From positions 577,137 through 641,136 of the forward strand of contig JASJOS010000005.1 of assembly GCA_030068525.1 (NCBI GenBank): a stretch of 64,000 nt of DNA, given 5' to 3'. The translations under genes were made by a program, and so were the position numbers. The notes below the pieces were generated by a model, which was given only the letters and a program-made list of their open reading frames with translations, did no database searches and had not been told where the DNA came from. Shown here piece by piece: positions 43,438 through 53,213 of this stretch. The DNA is from Xanthocytophaga flava (GTDB lineage: Bacteria > Bacteroidota > Bacteroidia > Cytophagales > 172606-1). How positions within the stretch are numbered: the stretch's first letter is position 1; every line of letters begins with the position of its first letter.

Positions 43438-45366
43438 ATGTTAATACAACCCGGTAAACTACTAGCACAAATCGAAACACCGGATGATTTGCGCAAATTA
43501 GATCCTTCTGAACTTTATCAGGTGTGTACTGAATTACGTCAATACATTATCGATACAGTTTCTGTTTACGGTGGACATTTCGGAGCCAGTCTCGGAGTAG
43601 TCGAACTGACAGTGGCTCTTCACTATGTTTTTAATACGCCTTATGATCAGTTGGTATGGGATGTAGGACATCAGGCATATGGACATAAGATATTAACTGG
43701 CAGGCGCAAGGTATTTCATACAAACCGAATGTATGGTGGAATATCCGGTTTCCCAAAACGTAAAGAAAGTCCCTATGATACCTTTGGTGTAGGTCACTCA
43801 TCTACTTCTATATCCGCTGCATTGGGAATGGCCGTAGCATCTGCTTATAAAAATGAGAAAGATCGACAGCATGTCGCTATCATTGGAGATGGCTCTATGA
43901 CAGCAGGAATGGCTTTTGAGGCGATGAATCATGCCGGTGTATCCGATACCAATCTTCTAATTGTGCTCAATGACAACTGCATGGCTATTGATCCCAATGT
44001 AGGAGCACTCAAAGATTATCTGACAGATATTACAACTTCCCGTCTATACAATAAAGCGAAAGATGAAGTCTGGAATACCTTAGGCAAGATCAGCAAGTTT
44101 GGTAAGAATGCCCAGGAAATTGTTTCCAAGATTGAAAACGCGATCAAAGCAGCCTTATTACAACAAAGTAATCTTTTCGAATCACTGAATCTACGTTATT
44201 TCGGTCCTATTGATGGACATGATATAGATCATCTGGTAAGTGTGATGCAGGACTTGCGGGATATACCTGGCCCTAAGATACTTCACTGTGTTACTATAAA
44301 AGGGAAAGGATATGCTCCTGCTGAGAAAGAACAAACTAAATGGCATGCACCCGGTCTGTTTGACAAGGTAACAGGGGAGATCCGTAAGAAAGTATACGAT
44401 AAACCGCAACCACCCAAATACCAGGATGTATTTGGCAATACTATACTGGAACTGGCAGAACAGAATGATAAGATCTATGGTATTACACCTGCCATGCCTT
44501 CTGGATCATCTCTGAATATTATGATGAAGGCAATGCCTCATCGTGCGATTGATGTGGGTATTGCCGAACAACATGCAGTAACTTTTTCTGCTGGTTTAGC
44601 TACTCAAGGCCTGATACCTTTCTGCAATATTTATTCTTCCTTTATGCAGCGGGCATACGATCAGGTCATCCATGATGCAGCCATTCAGGAGCTTCCTGTT
44701 ATCTTTTGCCTTGATCGTGCAGGATTTGCAGGTGCTGATGGCCCTACGCATCATGGAGCATACGATATTGCTTATATGCGTTGTATTCCGAACATGATTG
44801 TATTTTCTCCTATGAATGAACAGGAGTTACGTAACATTATGTACACAGTACAACTTCCTGACTTCAAAAACCATAAGTCGTCTATAACAATCCGTTATCC
44901 AAGAGGTGAAGGTGTTATGGCTGACTGGAAAACTCCTTTTGAGAAAATGGAAATTGGGAAGGGTCGTAAAATACAGGATGGAGAGGAAGTTGCAATAATA
45001 ACGATCGGGCACATTGGAAATTATATAGCCAAAGTCACTGAGTTACTGGCAGAGGAAGGAATTAAACCCGCCCATTATGACATGCGTTTTGCTAAACCAT
45101 TGGATGAGGCAATGTTACATGAGATTTTCTCAAACTATAGCAAGGTAATTACAGTAGAAGATGGTTGCCTGATGGGAGGATTTGGTAGTGCGGTATTAGA
45201 GTTTATGTCAGATCATGATTATCATGCTCAATTGAAACGTCTAGGTATACCTGATAGAGTAGTAGAACATGGAGAACAGATAGAACTCCATCGGGAATGT
45301 GGCTTTGATCCGGAAGGTATAGCCAAAACTGTAAGATCTATGATTGCGCTTGAATTAAAAATCTGA
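43438..45366 (+). CDS. dxs: 1-deoxy-D-xylulose-5-phosphate synthase
   Basis: Dxs makes DXP from pyruvate and glyceraldehyde 3-phosphate, the first step of the MEP isoprenoid pathway, and also feeds thiamine and pyridoxal synthesis. The 642-residue product has the thiamine-diphosphate site (IGDGSMTAGMAFEAMNHAG with a downstream LNDN), WDVGHQAYGHKILTGR, FGVGHSSTSISAALG, the pyrimidine-binding domain with GIAEQHAVTFSAGLA, and DRAGFAGADGPTHHG. Length is normal. It is monocistronic, with a terminator before the next gene. Confidence 0.97.
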   Translation: MLIQPGKLLAQIETPDDLRKLDPSELYQVCTELRQYIIDTVSVYGGHFGASLGVVELTVALHYVFNTPYDQLVWDVGHQAYGHKILTGRRKVFHTNRMYGGISGFPKRKESPYDTFGVGHSSTSISAALGMAVASAYKNEKDRQHVAIIGDGSMTAGMAFEAMNHAGVSDTNLLIVLNDNCMAIDPNVGALKDYLTDITTSRLYNKAKDEVWNTLGKISKFGKNAQEIVSKIENAIKAALLQQSNLFESLNLRYFGPIDGHDIDHLVSVMQDLRDIPGPKILHCVTIKGKGYAPAEKEQTKWHAPGLFDKVTGEIRKKVYDKPQPPKYQDVFGNTILELAEQNDKIYGITPAMPSGSSLNIMMKAMPHRAIDVGIAEQHAVTFSAGLATQGLIPFCNIYSSFMQRAYDQVIHDAAIQELPVIFCLDRAGFAGADGPTHHGAYDIAYMRCIPNMIVFSPMNEQELRNIMYTVQLPDFKNHKSSITIRYPRGEGVMADWKTPFEKMEIGKGRKIQDGEEVAIITIGHIGNYIAKVTELLAEEGIKPAHYDMRFAKPLDEAMLHEIFSNYSKVITVEDGCLMGGFGSAVLEFMSDHDYHAQLKRLGIPDRVVEHGEQIELHRECGFDPEGIAKTVRSMIALELKI

Positions 45367-45401
45367 TCATACTTTGCTGGAATACTATTTTTATATAATA
45401 T

Positions 45402-45434
45402 ACTCCTACAGATTCACTGTAGGAGTTTTTGTTT
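45402..45434 (+). terminator. Rho-independent terminator of dxs
   Basis: Stem ACTCCTACA (45402-45410) with TGTAGGAGT (45419-45427) and TTTTGTTT after it, 36 bases past the dxs stop. It overlaps a longer reading of the next frame, which argues for that gene's later start. Confidence 0.9.
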
Positions 45435-45455
45435 ATACATCATTTTTCTATCTCT

Positions 45456-46241
45456 ATGGCAAGCCTCAGTTATTCTATTCACGGTCAGGGAGCACCTGTA
45501 GTATTTCTGCATGGATTCTGCGAAAGCAAGGAAATCTGGCAGGAATTTCTGGCTCCACTTGAAACTAGCTTTCAGAGCATTGTAGTTGACATGCCTGGTT
45601 TTGGAAAAAGTACATCCAATACAAACTATTACAGCATTGATGCTATGGCAGAGGAAGTCCATCTGTTATTACAAGTGTTATCTATACCCAAAAGCACTAT
45701 TATTGCCCATTCGCTGGGAGGATATGTTGCCCTTGCATTGGCAGAAAAGTATCCGGAATCTATAGCTGGTCTGGGTTTGTTTCATTCAACTGCCTATCCG
45801 GATACAGAAGAAAGGAAACAGGGACGTAACAAAACAGCCGAAGCAATCAAACAGAATGGGATGCCGGAATTTCTTGAAAACTTTATTCCCGGATTATTTT
45901 ATAAGGAAAGACAGACAGAATTACAGGAAACAATTACAGCTGTCTACAAACTAACCAGCCATACACCTGCTCCAACAGCTATTGCCGCCACCCTGGCAAT
46001 GAGAGATCGGCCAGACCGGACTCATGTGTTGCGTAATTCTAACTATCCTGTATTATTTATTGCTGGTAAAAATGACAATGCGATTGTCTTTGAATCAGCC
46101 AGGGAGCAATTTTATCTTCCAAATCACTCTATTGTCCAGGCACTTTCCGATACTGCTCATATGGGTATGTTTGAAAAACCAGCAGAAACAAGAGCGATGG
46201 TAAAATCCTTTGTTGAGATCTGTCAAGTTCTTCAAAAATAA
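45456..46241 (+). CDS. Alpha/beta-hydrolase
   Basis: The 261-residue product is a cytosolic alpha/beta-hydrolase: oxyanion HGFCESKEIW, nucleophile S86 in IAHSLGGYVAL, acid D207 in IAGKNDNAI, and H235 in DTAHMGMFE. The triad is complete and the cap domain is short, as in esterases and carboxylic-ester hydrolases of the MhpC/BioH type. Substrate unknown. Start at 45456 because the dxs terminator occupies the upstream part of the frame. Confidence 0.9.
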   Translation: MASLSYSIHGQGAPVVFLHGFCESKEIWQEFLAPLETSFQSIVVDMPGFGKSTSNTNYYSIDAMAEEVHLLLQVLSIPKSTIIAHSLGGYVALALAEKYPESIAGLGLFHSTAYPDTEERKQGRNKTAEAIKQNGMPEFLENFIPGLFYKERQTELQETITAVYKLTSHTPAPTAIAATLAMRDRPDRTHVLRNSNYPVLFIAGKNDNAIVFESAREQFYLPNHSIVQALSDTAHMGMFEKPAETRAMVKSFVEICQVLQK

Positions 46242-46248
46242 TTCTCAG

Positions 46249-46983
46249 CTACACTGACTGAGAGTATAGCTTATCAAACTCAGTCAGTGTAAGAGCACCG
46301 AATACCTTCACAGCAGATCCTTCTGCAAATACTTTATAAGTTGGTTGAGTGTGCCCAAGAAACTCCCATTTTTTTCCATAAAGCTTTCCAAATTCTATTC
46401 TTAATTCAAAGTTTTTAAAGGGATAAATACGCCAAACCGGGTGTTCTACCTTATAACACTTAGTTTTTCCGGAATGAGCCGTACCAAATCCCCAGGTATG
46501 TTCTTTAAAGTAATTTTCCGTTGTTGTCTCTTCTGGTGTAAAAAGTGAGTTGGTTCCCGTTGTTTGAATATCAAATATTTGTCCTTTATACTTAAATTGA
46601 TGATGGGACGTCACCTCATCATTAGTTATTTGTAAAGATGAAGTCATAGATGTAGCAAGATAGGGTTCATTGTATATTCGGTTCGCAACCAATGCGATAC
46701 AATATTTTGGCACAAACTCCCGAATAAATACAACTCCTACCTGGCCTTTATATCGTACATAAAAACGAAGATTGATTTCAGGAAAGTTTACATGAAACGG
46801 AATAGATATTCCTTTGACTCGTGTATTCAAAAAATCAAAGGCAACCAGACTTACGTGTGCTTTTCCATTTAAAGCAGTATCTACCTCTATACCTTTTGGT
46901 AGATACTCTTCCAGTAAAGATGGCTCAACCTCATAGGTCAGATTAATCAGGTGCTTCCATTCAGCCGTAAGAAATACATTCAT
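46249..46983 (-). CDS. DUF2071 (YqjF-like) family protein
   Basis: The 244-residue product begins MNVFLTAEWKHLINLTYEVEPSLLE, followed by VSLVAFDFLNTRVKGISIPFHVNFPEINLRFYV, typical of DUF2071/YqjF proteins. The family has an acetoacetate-decarboxylase-like beta fold; no activity is established. It is the last of three minus-strand genes with 17- and 18-base gaps, so it is probably cotranscribed with the PBP4-like gene. Confidence 0.85.
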   Translation of the reverse strand: MNVFLTAEWKHLINLTYEVEPSLLEEYLPKGIEVDTALNGKAHVSLVAFDFLNTRVKGISIPFHVNFPEINLRFYVRYKGQVGVVFIREFVPKYCIALVANRIYNEPYLATSMTSSLQITNDEVTSHHQFKYKGQIFDIQTTGTNSLFTPEETTTENYFKEHTWGFGTAHSGKTKCYKVEHPVWRIYPFKNFELRIEFGKLYGKKWEFLGHTQPTYKVFAEGSAVKVFGALTLTEFDKLYSQSV

Positions 46984-47000
46984 GGTAATGAATTCCAGTT

Positions 47001-47375
47001 TTATTCTTTTAACCCTATAAGTTCAATAACATCACACTCAGCTACTCGACGTCTACCTTCCATAAAATAACCCTGACTGCCTACCTGTAATCGTTCTTTA
47101 TGGTAAGCTATAGTTATTGGATTAATGATCCACATACGGGCTATGCCTTCCTTGTATACCTCACCTTCTAAAATCACCTTCTGATTACGATCCTCAAATT
47201 CAGGCCAGATCATAAAGATGCTAGGTTCAGTATGCAACTCGCTTTCATACCAGAAGTTAAAACGTAGTCCCTGTATAGGCAAATGTAATCTTCCACCTTC
47301 TTCCGGGCTATAAAATTGATAGGTGACTCTAAAATCAGGCTTGCGTTTCAGTATTTCCTCATAAGGTTGAAACAT
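47001..47375 (-). CDS. Conserved-looking hypothetical protein, 124 residues
   Basis: I cannot name a family. The product begins MFQPYEEILKRKPDFRVTYQFY, is beta-rich by appearance (LHLPIQGLRFNFWYE, IFMIWPEF, VILEGEVYKEGIARMWII), and ends IELIGLKE. The shape resembles EF-Tu-domain-like small barrels that hold elongation-factor-like folds, but no motif proves it. It sits 18 bases after the PBP4-like gene and 17 before DUF2071, so it is in that operon. Confidence 0.65.
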   Translation of the reverse strand: MFQPYEEILKRKPDFRVTYQFYSPEEGGRLHLPIQGLRFNFWYESELHTEPSIFMIWPEFEDRNQKVILEGEVYKEGIARMWIINPITIAYHKERLQVGSQGYFMEGRRRVAECDVIELIGLKE

Positions 47376-47393
47376 ATTACAAACAATAAAATA

Positions 47394-48734
47394 TCAATAC
47401 TTATCCCGTGCCAGCTTGAGTACTTTTTCCATTTCTTCTTTGATGGGGATAGAAGATCCTGTATAGTTATTATGCATAAAACTGAATAAAAGCACCTTAC
47501 GTTTCTTAGTTACAATATAACCACTCAAACAATGTACATTACCTAGACTACCTGTTTTGGCAAACACATAAGGAGTATCACCTTTATAAAAGTTTTTGAT
47601 TGTACCTGATTGTCCTCCGGCAGGTAGAATACTAAAAAGGCGATCCTGAGGTATGGTAGCCTGGATTTTCTGCAACAATCGCACAATAGATCGGGGAGTA
47701 AACAAATTGTAACGAGAAAGTCCCGAACCATCTACCCATACAGGAGCATCTGGCAAATCATTCAGAAGCTTATGTGTCGAATAAGCAATAATACTGTCTG
47801 AAGATAGGGTATCTGAAAACTGAGAGGCACAAATCAATAATAGTTGCTCAGCAATAAAGTTATCACTCTCCTGCATAAGTTTCTTATACAAAGAATCTGC
47901 ACGTACACTGTATAAGGTTTGTCCTGCTTTAACTGGTTTGCGATTTATTAAGTTTACAGCCTTATGTAGTGTGTCAGATAGTATTTCTGTAAGGAGTTGT
48001 TCCGAATAGCGGAAAGGCATATCATGTACAATTTCCTTTTGAAACAGAGAAGGATCAAATGTAAACAGGTTGCTCACCGGATCTCGCTGAAAAACGTAGC
48101 TTGAAGGAGGCAATAATCTCTGTAATAAAGATTTCTCTACAAAGTAGCTTTTAAAAAAAGCAGGCTGTGCAGACCAGGCCGAAACAGATGTAGCCTTTAA
48201 TCGCACAATATTACCGTATATAGGCAGAGGGGCTCTTTCAGCAGAATAATAATCATTGTAATCATCCCACCCCCAACCAGGACCAAAACCTGTAACTTTA
48301 ACCGGAGTTGTTACATAAAACAGTTTTTCAGATCGACTCCGTAAGAATTCATATACACGACTTTGTTTAGTTCTTCCTGGTAATGTAATCAGATCCGGAT
48401 GAAGTAAAGATGGATCTCCCGTTCCCCAGAAAAATAAAGAATCATGACTTACTCCATACTTCAAACCAGGAATTGAGTCACCCAGTATCTTCAGAGAGGT
48501 ATAAAATGTAAATAATTTGGTATTAGATGCAGGAGTAAAATATTTGTCACTATTCTGTTCATAGACGACCTTCTGCTTTTCAGGATTATATAACATAAAG
48601 CCAGTGAAATGCTTATTGAATACATCTGATTGACGAAAAGTACGGCCTATCTGTTGCGAACGACATCCTGCAGACAGAATAATGATACAAACCAGAAGAT
48701 AAACGGTTGGAAAATCTGAAATTCGGTTTTTCAA
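47394..48734 (-). CDS. dacB: Lipoprotein D-alanyl-D-alanine carboxypeptidase/endopeptidase (PBP4-like, S13)
   Basis: This is an S13 serine peptidase that trims peptidoglycan stems or cross-links. With a TTG start at 48734 the 446-residue product begins MKNRISDFPTVYLLV and has a lipobox (IILSAGC, lipid cysteine C24). Catalytic motifs: S70-x-x-K73 in PASNTKLF, SxN-type block DGSGLSRYNL, and KTG in FAKTGSLGN. The longer frame from another TTG at 48776 would place the start inside a terminator stem of the upstream gene. Lipid attachment differs from soluble enteric PBP4. It leads a three-gene operon. Confidence 0.85.
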   Translation of the reverse strand: MKNRISDFPTVYLLVCIIILSAGCRSQQIGRTFRQSDVFNKHFTGFMLYNPEKQKVVYEQNSDKYFTPASNTKLFTFYTSLKILGDSIPGLKYGVSHDSLFFWGTGDPSLLHPDLITLPGRTKQSRVYEFLRSRSEKLFYVTTPVKVTGFGPGWGWDDYNDYYSAERAPLPIYGNIVRLKATSVSAWSAQPAFFKSYFVEKSLLQRLLPPSSYVFQRDPVSNLFTFDPSLFQKEIVHDMPFRYSEQLLTEILSDTLHKAVNLINRKPVKAGQTLYSVRADSLYKKLMQESDNFIAEQLLLICASQFSDTLSSDSIIAYSTHKLLNDLPDAPVWVDGSGLSRYNLFTPRSIVRLLQKIQATIPQDRLFSILPAGGQSGTIKNFYKGDTPYVFAKTGSLGNVHCLSGYIVTKKRKVLLFSFMHNNYTGSSIPIKEEMEKVLKLARDKY

Positions 48735-48749
48735 GGAAATAAATAAAAA

Positions 48750-48775
48750 GGTGATGTAAGTCTTTACATCACCCA
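48750..48775 (-). terminator. Terminator of the REC-histidine kinase gene
   Basis: A 10-bp perfect stem GGTGATGTAA (48750-48759) with TTACATCACC (48763-48772) followed on the minus strand by TTTTTATTT, 56 bases past the stop at 48831. Confidence 0.85.
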
Positions 48776-48830
48776 AAATACAGAATATGCTGTTTCTGTA
48801 AAATAATATCTCAAAAAAGCTTTTTTAGAT

Positions 48831-49940
48831 TTAATTTCTATTGGGAAGTACTACCGTAAATGCAGTTCCTTCACCTTCTTTTGATGCCACACTGATTTGC
48901 CCATGCATTTTCTCAATGGCTTCTTTTACAATATATAATCCCATACCTGAACCTGCACTTACTTCCGTTGCCCGGAAAAACATTTTGTAAATATCTTTTA
49001 TGTATTCATCTGGTATACCAATCCCATTATCCCGAATATGAATTACGGCGATCCCATCTGCAGTTCTGACATGAATATTGATTTTCTTATCAGCAGCTTT
49101 CTTTTTCTGGTACTTTATCGCATTGGATACCAGATTATTAAAGATGACCCTCATACGAAAATCATCATTGATAAAGGTAGTTGATTGTTGTACTGAAATA
49201 TCAAAATCAATCTCTGAGATATTCTGATAATACTGAAATGAATCTATTGTTTCCTGAATCAGGCTGTCAAAGTTTATTTCTACCAAATTCTCCTGATATC
49301 GGATATTTTTATAATAATCAATGATGTTCTGAATGAATGTTTCCAGTTGCTTTACACTCCGTTCGATAAGAGAGAGATAATGGGCAGCTTCATGTTCTTC
49401 ACCTTCCATACGTGCCACCTGCACAATACCCATAATAGAAGCTAATGGAGCCTTAAGATCATGGGAAGCACTATACACAAACCGATTCAGTTCTTCATTA
49501 GCCCGCATCAGATCAGCATTCATTTTGGCTAATTCTTCATTTTTCCGTTTAAGTGCCTGTCGTGTATAGTATATTTCGTATGCGTTCTCAATGGTTAACC
49601 GAAGATCATCTTCTTCCCAGGGTTTTTTAATATACCGGAATACCTGTCCCCTATTAATGGCGTCAATAACTGATTCTATGTTTGTATAACCAGTGAGAAG
49701 TATCCGTACAGGCTCAGGGTCGTCTTCCAATAGTTTCTCAAAAAATTCGACACCACTCATCTCCGGCATTCGTTGATCTGCAATCACTACATGAAATGAA
49801 GACTTTCTGGTTTGTTCCAGTGCGTCTTTGCCTGAAAGAGAAGTAACAATATCATAATCCAGACGAAAGCTCGCTCTGAACATATTCAGGTTATTCAATT
49901 CATCATCAACATATAGTATCCGGATTTTTTCTTTATCCAT
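48831..49940 (-). CDS. REC-histidine kinase hybrid (response regulator fused to kinase)
   Basis: The 369-residue cytosolic product begins with a receiver domain (D12/D13, phospho-acceptor D55 in VVIADQRMPEMSG, T at LLTGYT, K106 in IKKPW), then a short coiled coil (120-155), then a kinase with H160 in YSASHDLKAPL, N box NLVSNAIKYQ, DNGIGIP and GSGMGLYIV. Such REC-first kinases take a phosphate or a protein signal at the receiver and set kinase output. Its receiver closely resembles the lone REC at 55747. A TTG-N19-TAATTTTG promoter lies upstream. Confidence 0.92.
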   Translation of the reverse strand: MDKEKIRILYVDDELNNLNMFRASFRLDYDIVTSLSGKDALEQTRKSSFHVVIADQRMPEMSGVEFFEKLLEDDPEPVRILLTGYTNIESVIDAINRGQVFRYIKKPWEEDDLRLTIENAYEIYYTRQALKRKNEELAKMNADLMRANEELNRFVYSASHDLKAPLASIMGIVQVARMEGEEHEAAHYLSLIERSVKQLETFIQNIIDYYKNIRYQENLVEINFDSLIQETIDSFQYYQNISEIDFDISVQQSTTFINDDFRMRVIFNNLVSNAIKYQKKKAADKKINIHVRTADGIAVIHIRDNGIGIPDEYIKDIYKMFFRATEVSAGSGMGLYIVKEAIEKMHGQISVASKEGEGTAFTVVLPNRN

Positions 49941-50022
49941 TTTACCAGGTGAATTCTAAAAGTAGTTAAGGTGTTTGTTGAATTTTATAAGAAAGAAGCT
50001 GTGATATTCTATCAATAAAAAG

Positions 50023-50052
50023 CAAAATTAGTTTTTATTCTTCATCAGGCAA
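50023..50052 (-). promoter_or_regulatory. Putative Bacteroidota promoter of the REC-histidine kinase gene
   Basis: Minus strand TTG (50052-50050), a 19-base spacer, TAATTTTG (50030-50023) matching TAnnTTTG. It overlaps the 3' end of the upstream kinase gene and lies 82 bases before the ATG at 49940. Confidence 0.5.
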
Positions 50053-52231
50053 CTATTGCTAGTTCCTGAGCTATTGTGACAGGAATACAAACAATAAATT
50101 CCGTTCCGATTCCCTCTGTAGACTTAACCTCAATAGTTCCTTTGTGCGCCTCAATAATGCCAAAAGCTATAGACAATCCCAGTCCGGTTCCTTCTCCAAC
50201 GCCTTTTGTCGAAAAAAATGGTTCAAATATCTTATTCATTACACTCTCAGACATACCAACGCCATTATCTGCAATACTAATACAAACCATGTTATCTTTT
50301 TTCCATGTTTTTATTGTTAACACTCCCATTTTGGTAACACTATTAAGCGCTTTAATAGCCTGAACAGCATTAGTCAACACATTCATGAACACTTGGTTTA
50401 ACTTGCCTGGATAACACTCAATTTCAGGAAGATCTGTATAGTCTTTTTGTACATGAATATTTTCTTTCAATGAATGGCTCAAAAGTAGAAGAGTAGCATC
50501 TAGTCCTTCATGGATATTTACATAACGACGATCTTCATCATCCAGACGGGAAAAATTACGCAAGCCAAGAACAATAGACGCAGTACGGGAAGCACCTTCT
50601 TCTACACCTTTTAATAATAATTCTATCTCTTCTCTCAAATAATCTACATCCAGCCGTTTTTTCATTGCCTCTATTTCCATCTTTTCTAGTTCGTTCTCCA
50701 TAGATTTCAGTGAACTCTCATATTTATCCAACAACATCCACAGATAACCAACATCACGTCGCAGGGGTTTTACACTGGCACTTACAAAGTTGATCGGATT
50801 ATTAATTTCGTGGGCAATTCCTGCAGTTAGTTGACCCAAAGAAGCCATCTTTTCAGATTGGAATAATTGAGCCTGGGTATTTCTTAAGTTGGTTAAAGTA
50901 GCCTGTAACTCTTCGGTAGATTCTTCGAGTTCCTGAGTTCGTTCACGCACTTTTGCTTCCAGTCTTAAATTCTCTTCCTGAATAAGCTTTTCATTGGTTA
51001 GTAAGACCTCCATCATCTTCTTCTGAGATCTTTCCTTTTCTTTCTTCAACTTATTTATCCGGTCAGCGAGAGCAAATGATAGAAGAATCATTTCAACTGC
51101 AGATCCAATAAGCATGATGTTATTGGTAAAATTATTAAACGGAATCACTCCAAAATCTTTTAATACAAAGATGCATACTCCAATCAGGAATATAGACCAG
51201 GCAAGCAAAAAGAAACCTGCTGTACGGCTTTTTTTATGGTATATACGATAGGCAACAAATAGAATATAACTGGCTGCGGCAAATGCATTGAACTGAAGAA
51301 GGAGATAGCTTTCAATCTGAAAGTCAAATGCAGACAGAACAATAATTAGTATGTATACAGCAATTGGTATTATGAATCCTTTGTTCAGATTTGGTGTAAA
51401 TTTAGATGCTCTCAAAAAATGAGATCCAAAAACAGTCCCTATAATTCCAGCTAAGGCACTCAAAATCACAATGGCATGAGTAGAGATCCATGGAAGATCA
51501 GACCACAGAAACCGATACGTATAGCCTTGAAATGTTGCTTGTGTAAGACCTACGACAAAAATATTCAAAATATAAAGTAAATAACTGCGTCCCCGAATGG
51601 CCAGAAATAAAAAACCATTGTAAAAGAACATAGCCAGAAGCAAACCTACATATAGACTTATGTATATATCTTCCTTACTGCTTACATCAGAAACAGCCTG
51701 TGTCGATCCTACCCATAAAGGAACTTCCAGTTGGCCAGTGGATTTTATCGACAGCAAAAAAGTACCGGTTTTCCCTTTGGGAATTTCTACATTAAAAAGA
51801 AAATGTTGATTCTTAATCAGGCGATTGCGGATAGGATATAAGATTCCAGTCTCTTCAACAGACATTTTATTATCTGAAAGGATAGAATAAAAAGTAACAT
51901 CCTCTATAGTAGGTTGTGCCAGTTTTATCACCAACTGATCCCGTTCTGTCTGATTTGTTAGTTGAAACTTGATCCAGAACGTAGAATGTGATACTCCAAG
52001 GTTAGGAACTGAACCGGTAGTATGGGTAAATTTCTGATCTGGATATGATAGAATTTCCTTGGCAGAAACCTTTCCGGAAGGATCTTCCAATATTGATAGC
52101 CCATCCCACAAAGGCTGCAATGTAGTCTCATCTGTATAGGTAAATATTCTGCTTTGTCCATATCCATCATGAACAAAAAACAAAATTACTCCTATGAACA
52201 GATACCAGAAACTGTAAAAATTCTTTTTCAT
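50045..52231 (-). CDS. 7TM-DISM sensor histidine kinase
   Basis: The 728-residue product has a signal peptide or first helix (FWYLFIGVILFFVHDGYG), an extracellular 7TMR-DISMED2 jelly-roll domain at 28-185 (the carbohydrate-binding-like part, with SHSTFWIKFQLTN), seven membrane helices at about 190-390, a coiled coil at 392-455, then kinase core with H474 in GIAHEINNPINF, N box NVLTNAVQAI, DNGVGM and GEGTGLGLSI. The DISM ligand is unknown in most cases. No receiver domain is fused; the nearby REC-HK and REC genes are candidate partners. Confidence 0.92.
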   Translation of the reverse strand: MKKNFYSFWYLFIGVILFFVHDGYGQSRIFTYTDETTLQPLWDGLSILEDPSGKVSAKEILSYPDQKFTHTTGSVPNLGVSHSTFWIKFQLTNQTERDQLVIKLAQPTIEDVTFYSILSDNKMSVEETGILYPIRNRLIKNQHFLFNVEIPKGKTGTFLLSIKSTGQLEVPLWVGSTQAVSDVSSKEDIYISLYVGLLLAMFFYNGFLFLAIRGRSYLLYILNIFVVGLTQATFQGYTYRFLWSDLPWISTHAIVILSALAGIIGTVFGSHFLRASKFTPNLNKGFIIPIAVYILIIVLSAFDFQIESYLLLQFNAFAAASYILFVAYRIYHKKSRTAGFFLLAWSIFLIGVCIFVLKDFGVIPFNNFTNNIMLIGSAVEMILLSFALADRINKLKKEKERSQKKMMEVLLTNEKLIQEENLRLEAKVRERTQELEESTEELQATLTNLRNTQAQLFQSEKMASLGQLTAGIAHEINNPINFVSASVKPLRRDVGYLWMLLDKYESSLKSMENELEKMEIEAMKKRLDVDYLREEIELLLKGVEEGASRTASIVLGLRNFSRLDDEDRRYVNIHEGLDATLLLLSHSLKENIHVQKDYTDLPEIECYPGKLNQVFMNVLTNAVQAIKALNSVTKMGVLTIKTWKKDNMVCISIADNGVGMSESVMNKIFEPFFSTKGVGEGTGLGLSIAFGIIEAHKGTIEVKSTEGIGTEFIVCIPVTIAQELAIVA

Positions 52232-52405
52232 TTAAGACTTTTTTTATCACTAAGATATGACTTGGATATTTCCTAAATGAAAAGATAGTGATTAGATACT
52301 AAAGATGGCTTTGAGGTAAATTAGTATCCCAATAACTGTGTGTAAGGTTTTAGAATAAAATAGTATTATTTTAAATAAGTTGTTTGTTTTTTTGCTACAG
52401 ATCTA

Positions 52406-53125
52406 TTAATTCAATAAGGCATCTGACTTATTAACTTCTACTGTGCCTGATATTAAAAGGTCATAATCAATCTGAACTTCCCCCTTGGAACCTTGTTCCA
52501 GGCAGGTTTGGCCAGGTCTCATACGTAACTCCTGAATTCGAGTTCTGTCATATTCTGTAGCTGTTTCAATAGTATATATATCCGGAATGCGAAATACCCT
52601 TCCCAGATAATTGATGCCAGGATAAATAAAAGCACCATTATCACCTACCCCGCTTTCCAATTGAAACCCTACCCGACGACCCAGCTCTATGGTATATTCC
52701 GAGCAAAAAGTAAAGAGAGACTTCAAACCTATCTGATTGGTAATAGCAATTAAAGACCTAACCAGAAGTATACTTAAACCAGAGCCTGCTATTTGTCTTG
52801 CATTCCAAAGACCGCATAACTCCCCTGTATGCCCCAATGGATAGGAATAAAGAACATCCTTCAATCTAGCATCCTGGTCTCCAACTGCTTTCTCCATCGG
52901 AAGTATATCTATTCCATCTGTTATGTGCAACCTTCCACCACCTACAATAGTACCATCTTCTTTTTCTGCAACAACAACATATACAGATGCACTGTCCTTC
53001 CATTCGGAACTGTTAGACGAAATACTGGTGATACCATAATCAGCCAGAACACGTATATGTCCCTCCATAAATCCCAGACAGGCAATTTCATCATCGATTG
53101 CGCGAAAAGCCCTGATTTTTAACAT
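52406..53125 (-). CDS. GNAT acyltransferase of the autoinducer-synthase/FeeM-like group
   Basis: The 239-residue product begins MLKIRAFRAIDDEIACLGFM. It has a GNAT core with SVYVVVAEKEDGTIVGGGRL, GELCGLWNARQIAGSG and LIAITNQIGLKSLFTFCS. The middle block recalls N-acyl amino acid synthases (FeeM) and acyl-homoserine-lactone synthases, which use acyl carriers. Exact family membership is less sure than the GNAT fold. The 21-residue longer reading from 53188 lacks support. The ThiF-nitroreductase gene ends 88 bases upstream on the same strand, so the two are probably cotranscribed and act in one pathway. Confidence 0.7.
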   Translation of the reverse strand: MLKIRAFRAIDDEIACLGFMEGHIRVLADYGITSISSNSSEWKDSASVYVVVAEKEDGTIVGGGRLHITDGIDILPMEKAVGDQDARLKDVLYSYPLGHTGELCGLWNARQIAGSGLSILLVRSLIAITNQIGLKSLFTFCSEYTIELGRRVGFQLESGVGDNGAFIYPGINYLGRVFRIPDIYTIETATEYDRTRIQELRMRPGQTCLEQGSKGEVQIDYDLLISGTVEVNKSDALLN

Positions 53126-53213
53126 AGTGCTCAGTATTTTATCTCTGCTCAATGAATAAATAATACCTCCTTCAGTGTCTGTAAACACATGGGAAGGAGA
53201 TATTGTTTTTTAT

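Noticed and set aside
45429..45455. Earlier start for the alpha/beta-hydrolase
   Set aside because: It would begin inside the T tract of the dxs terminator.
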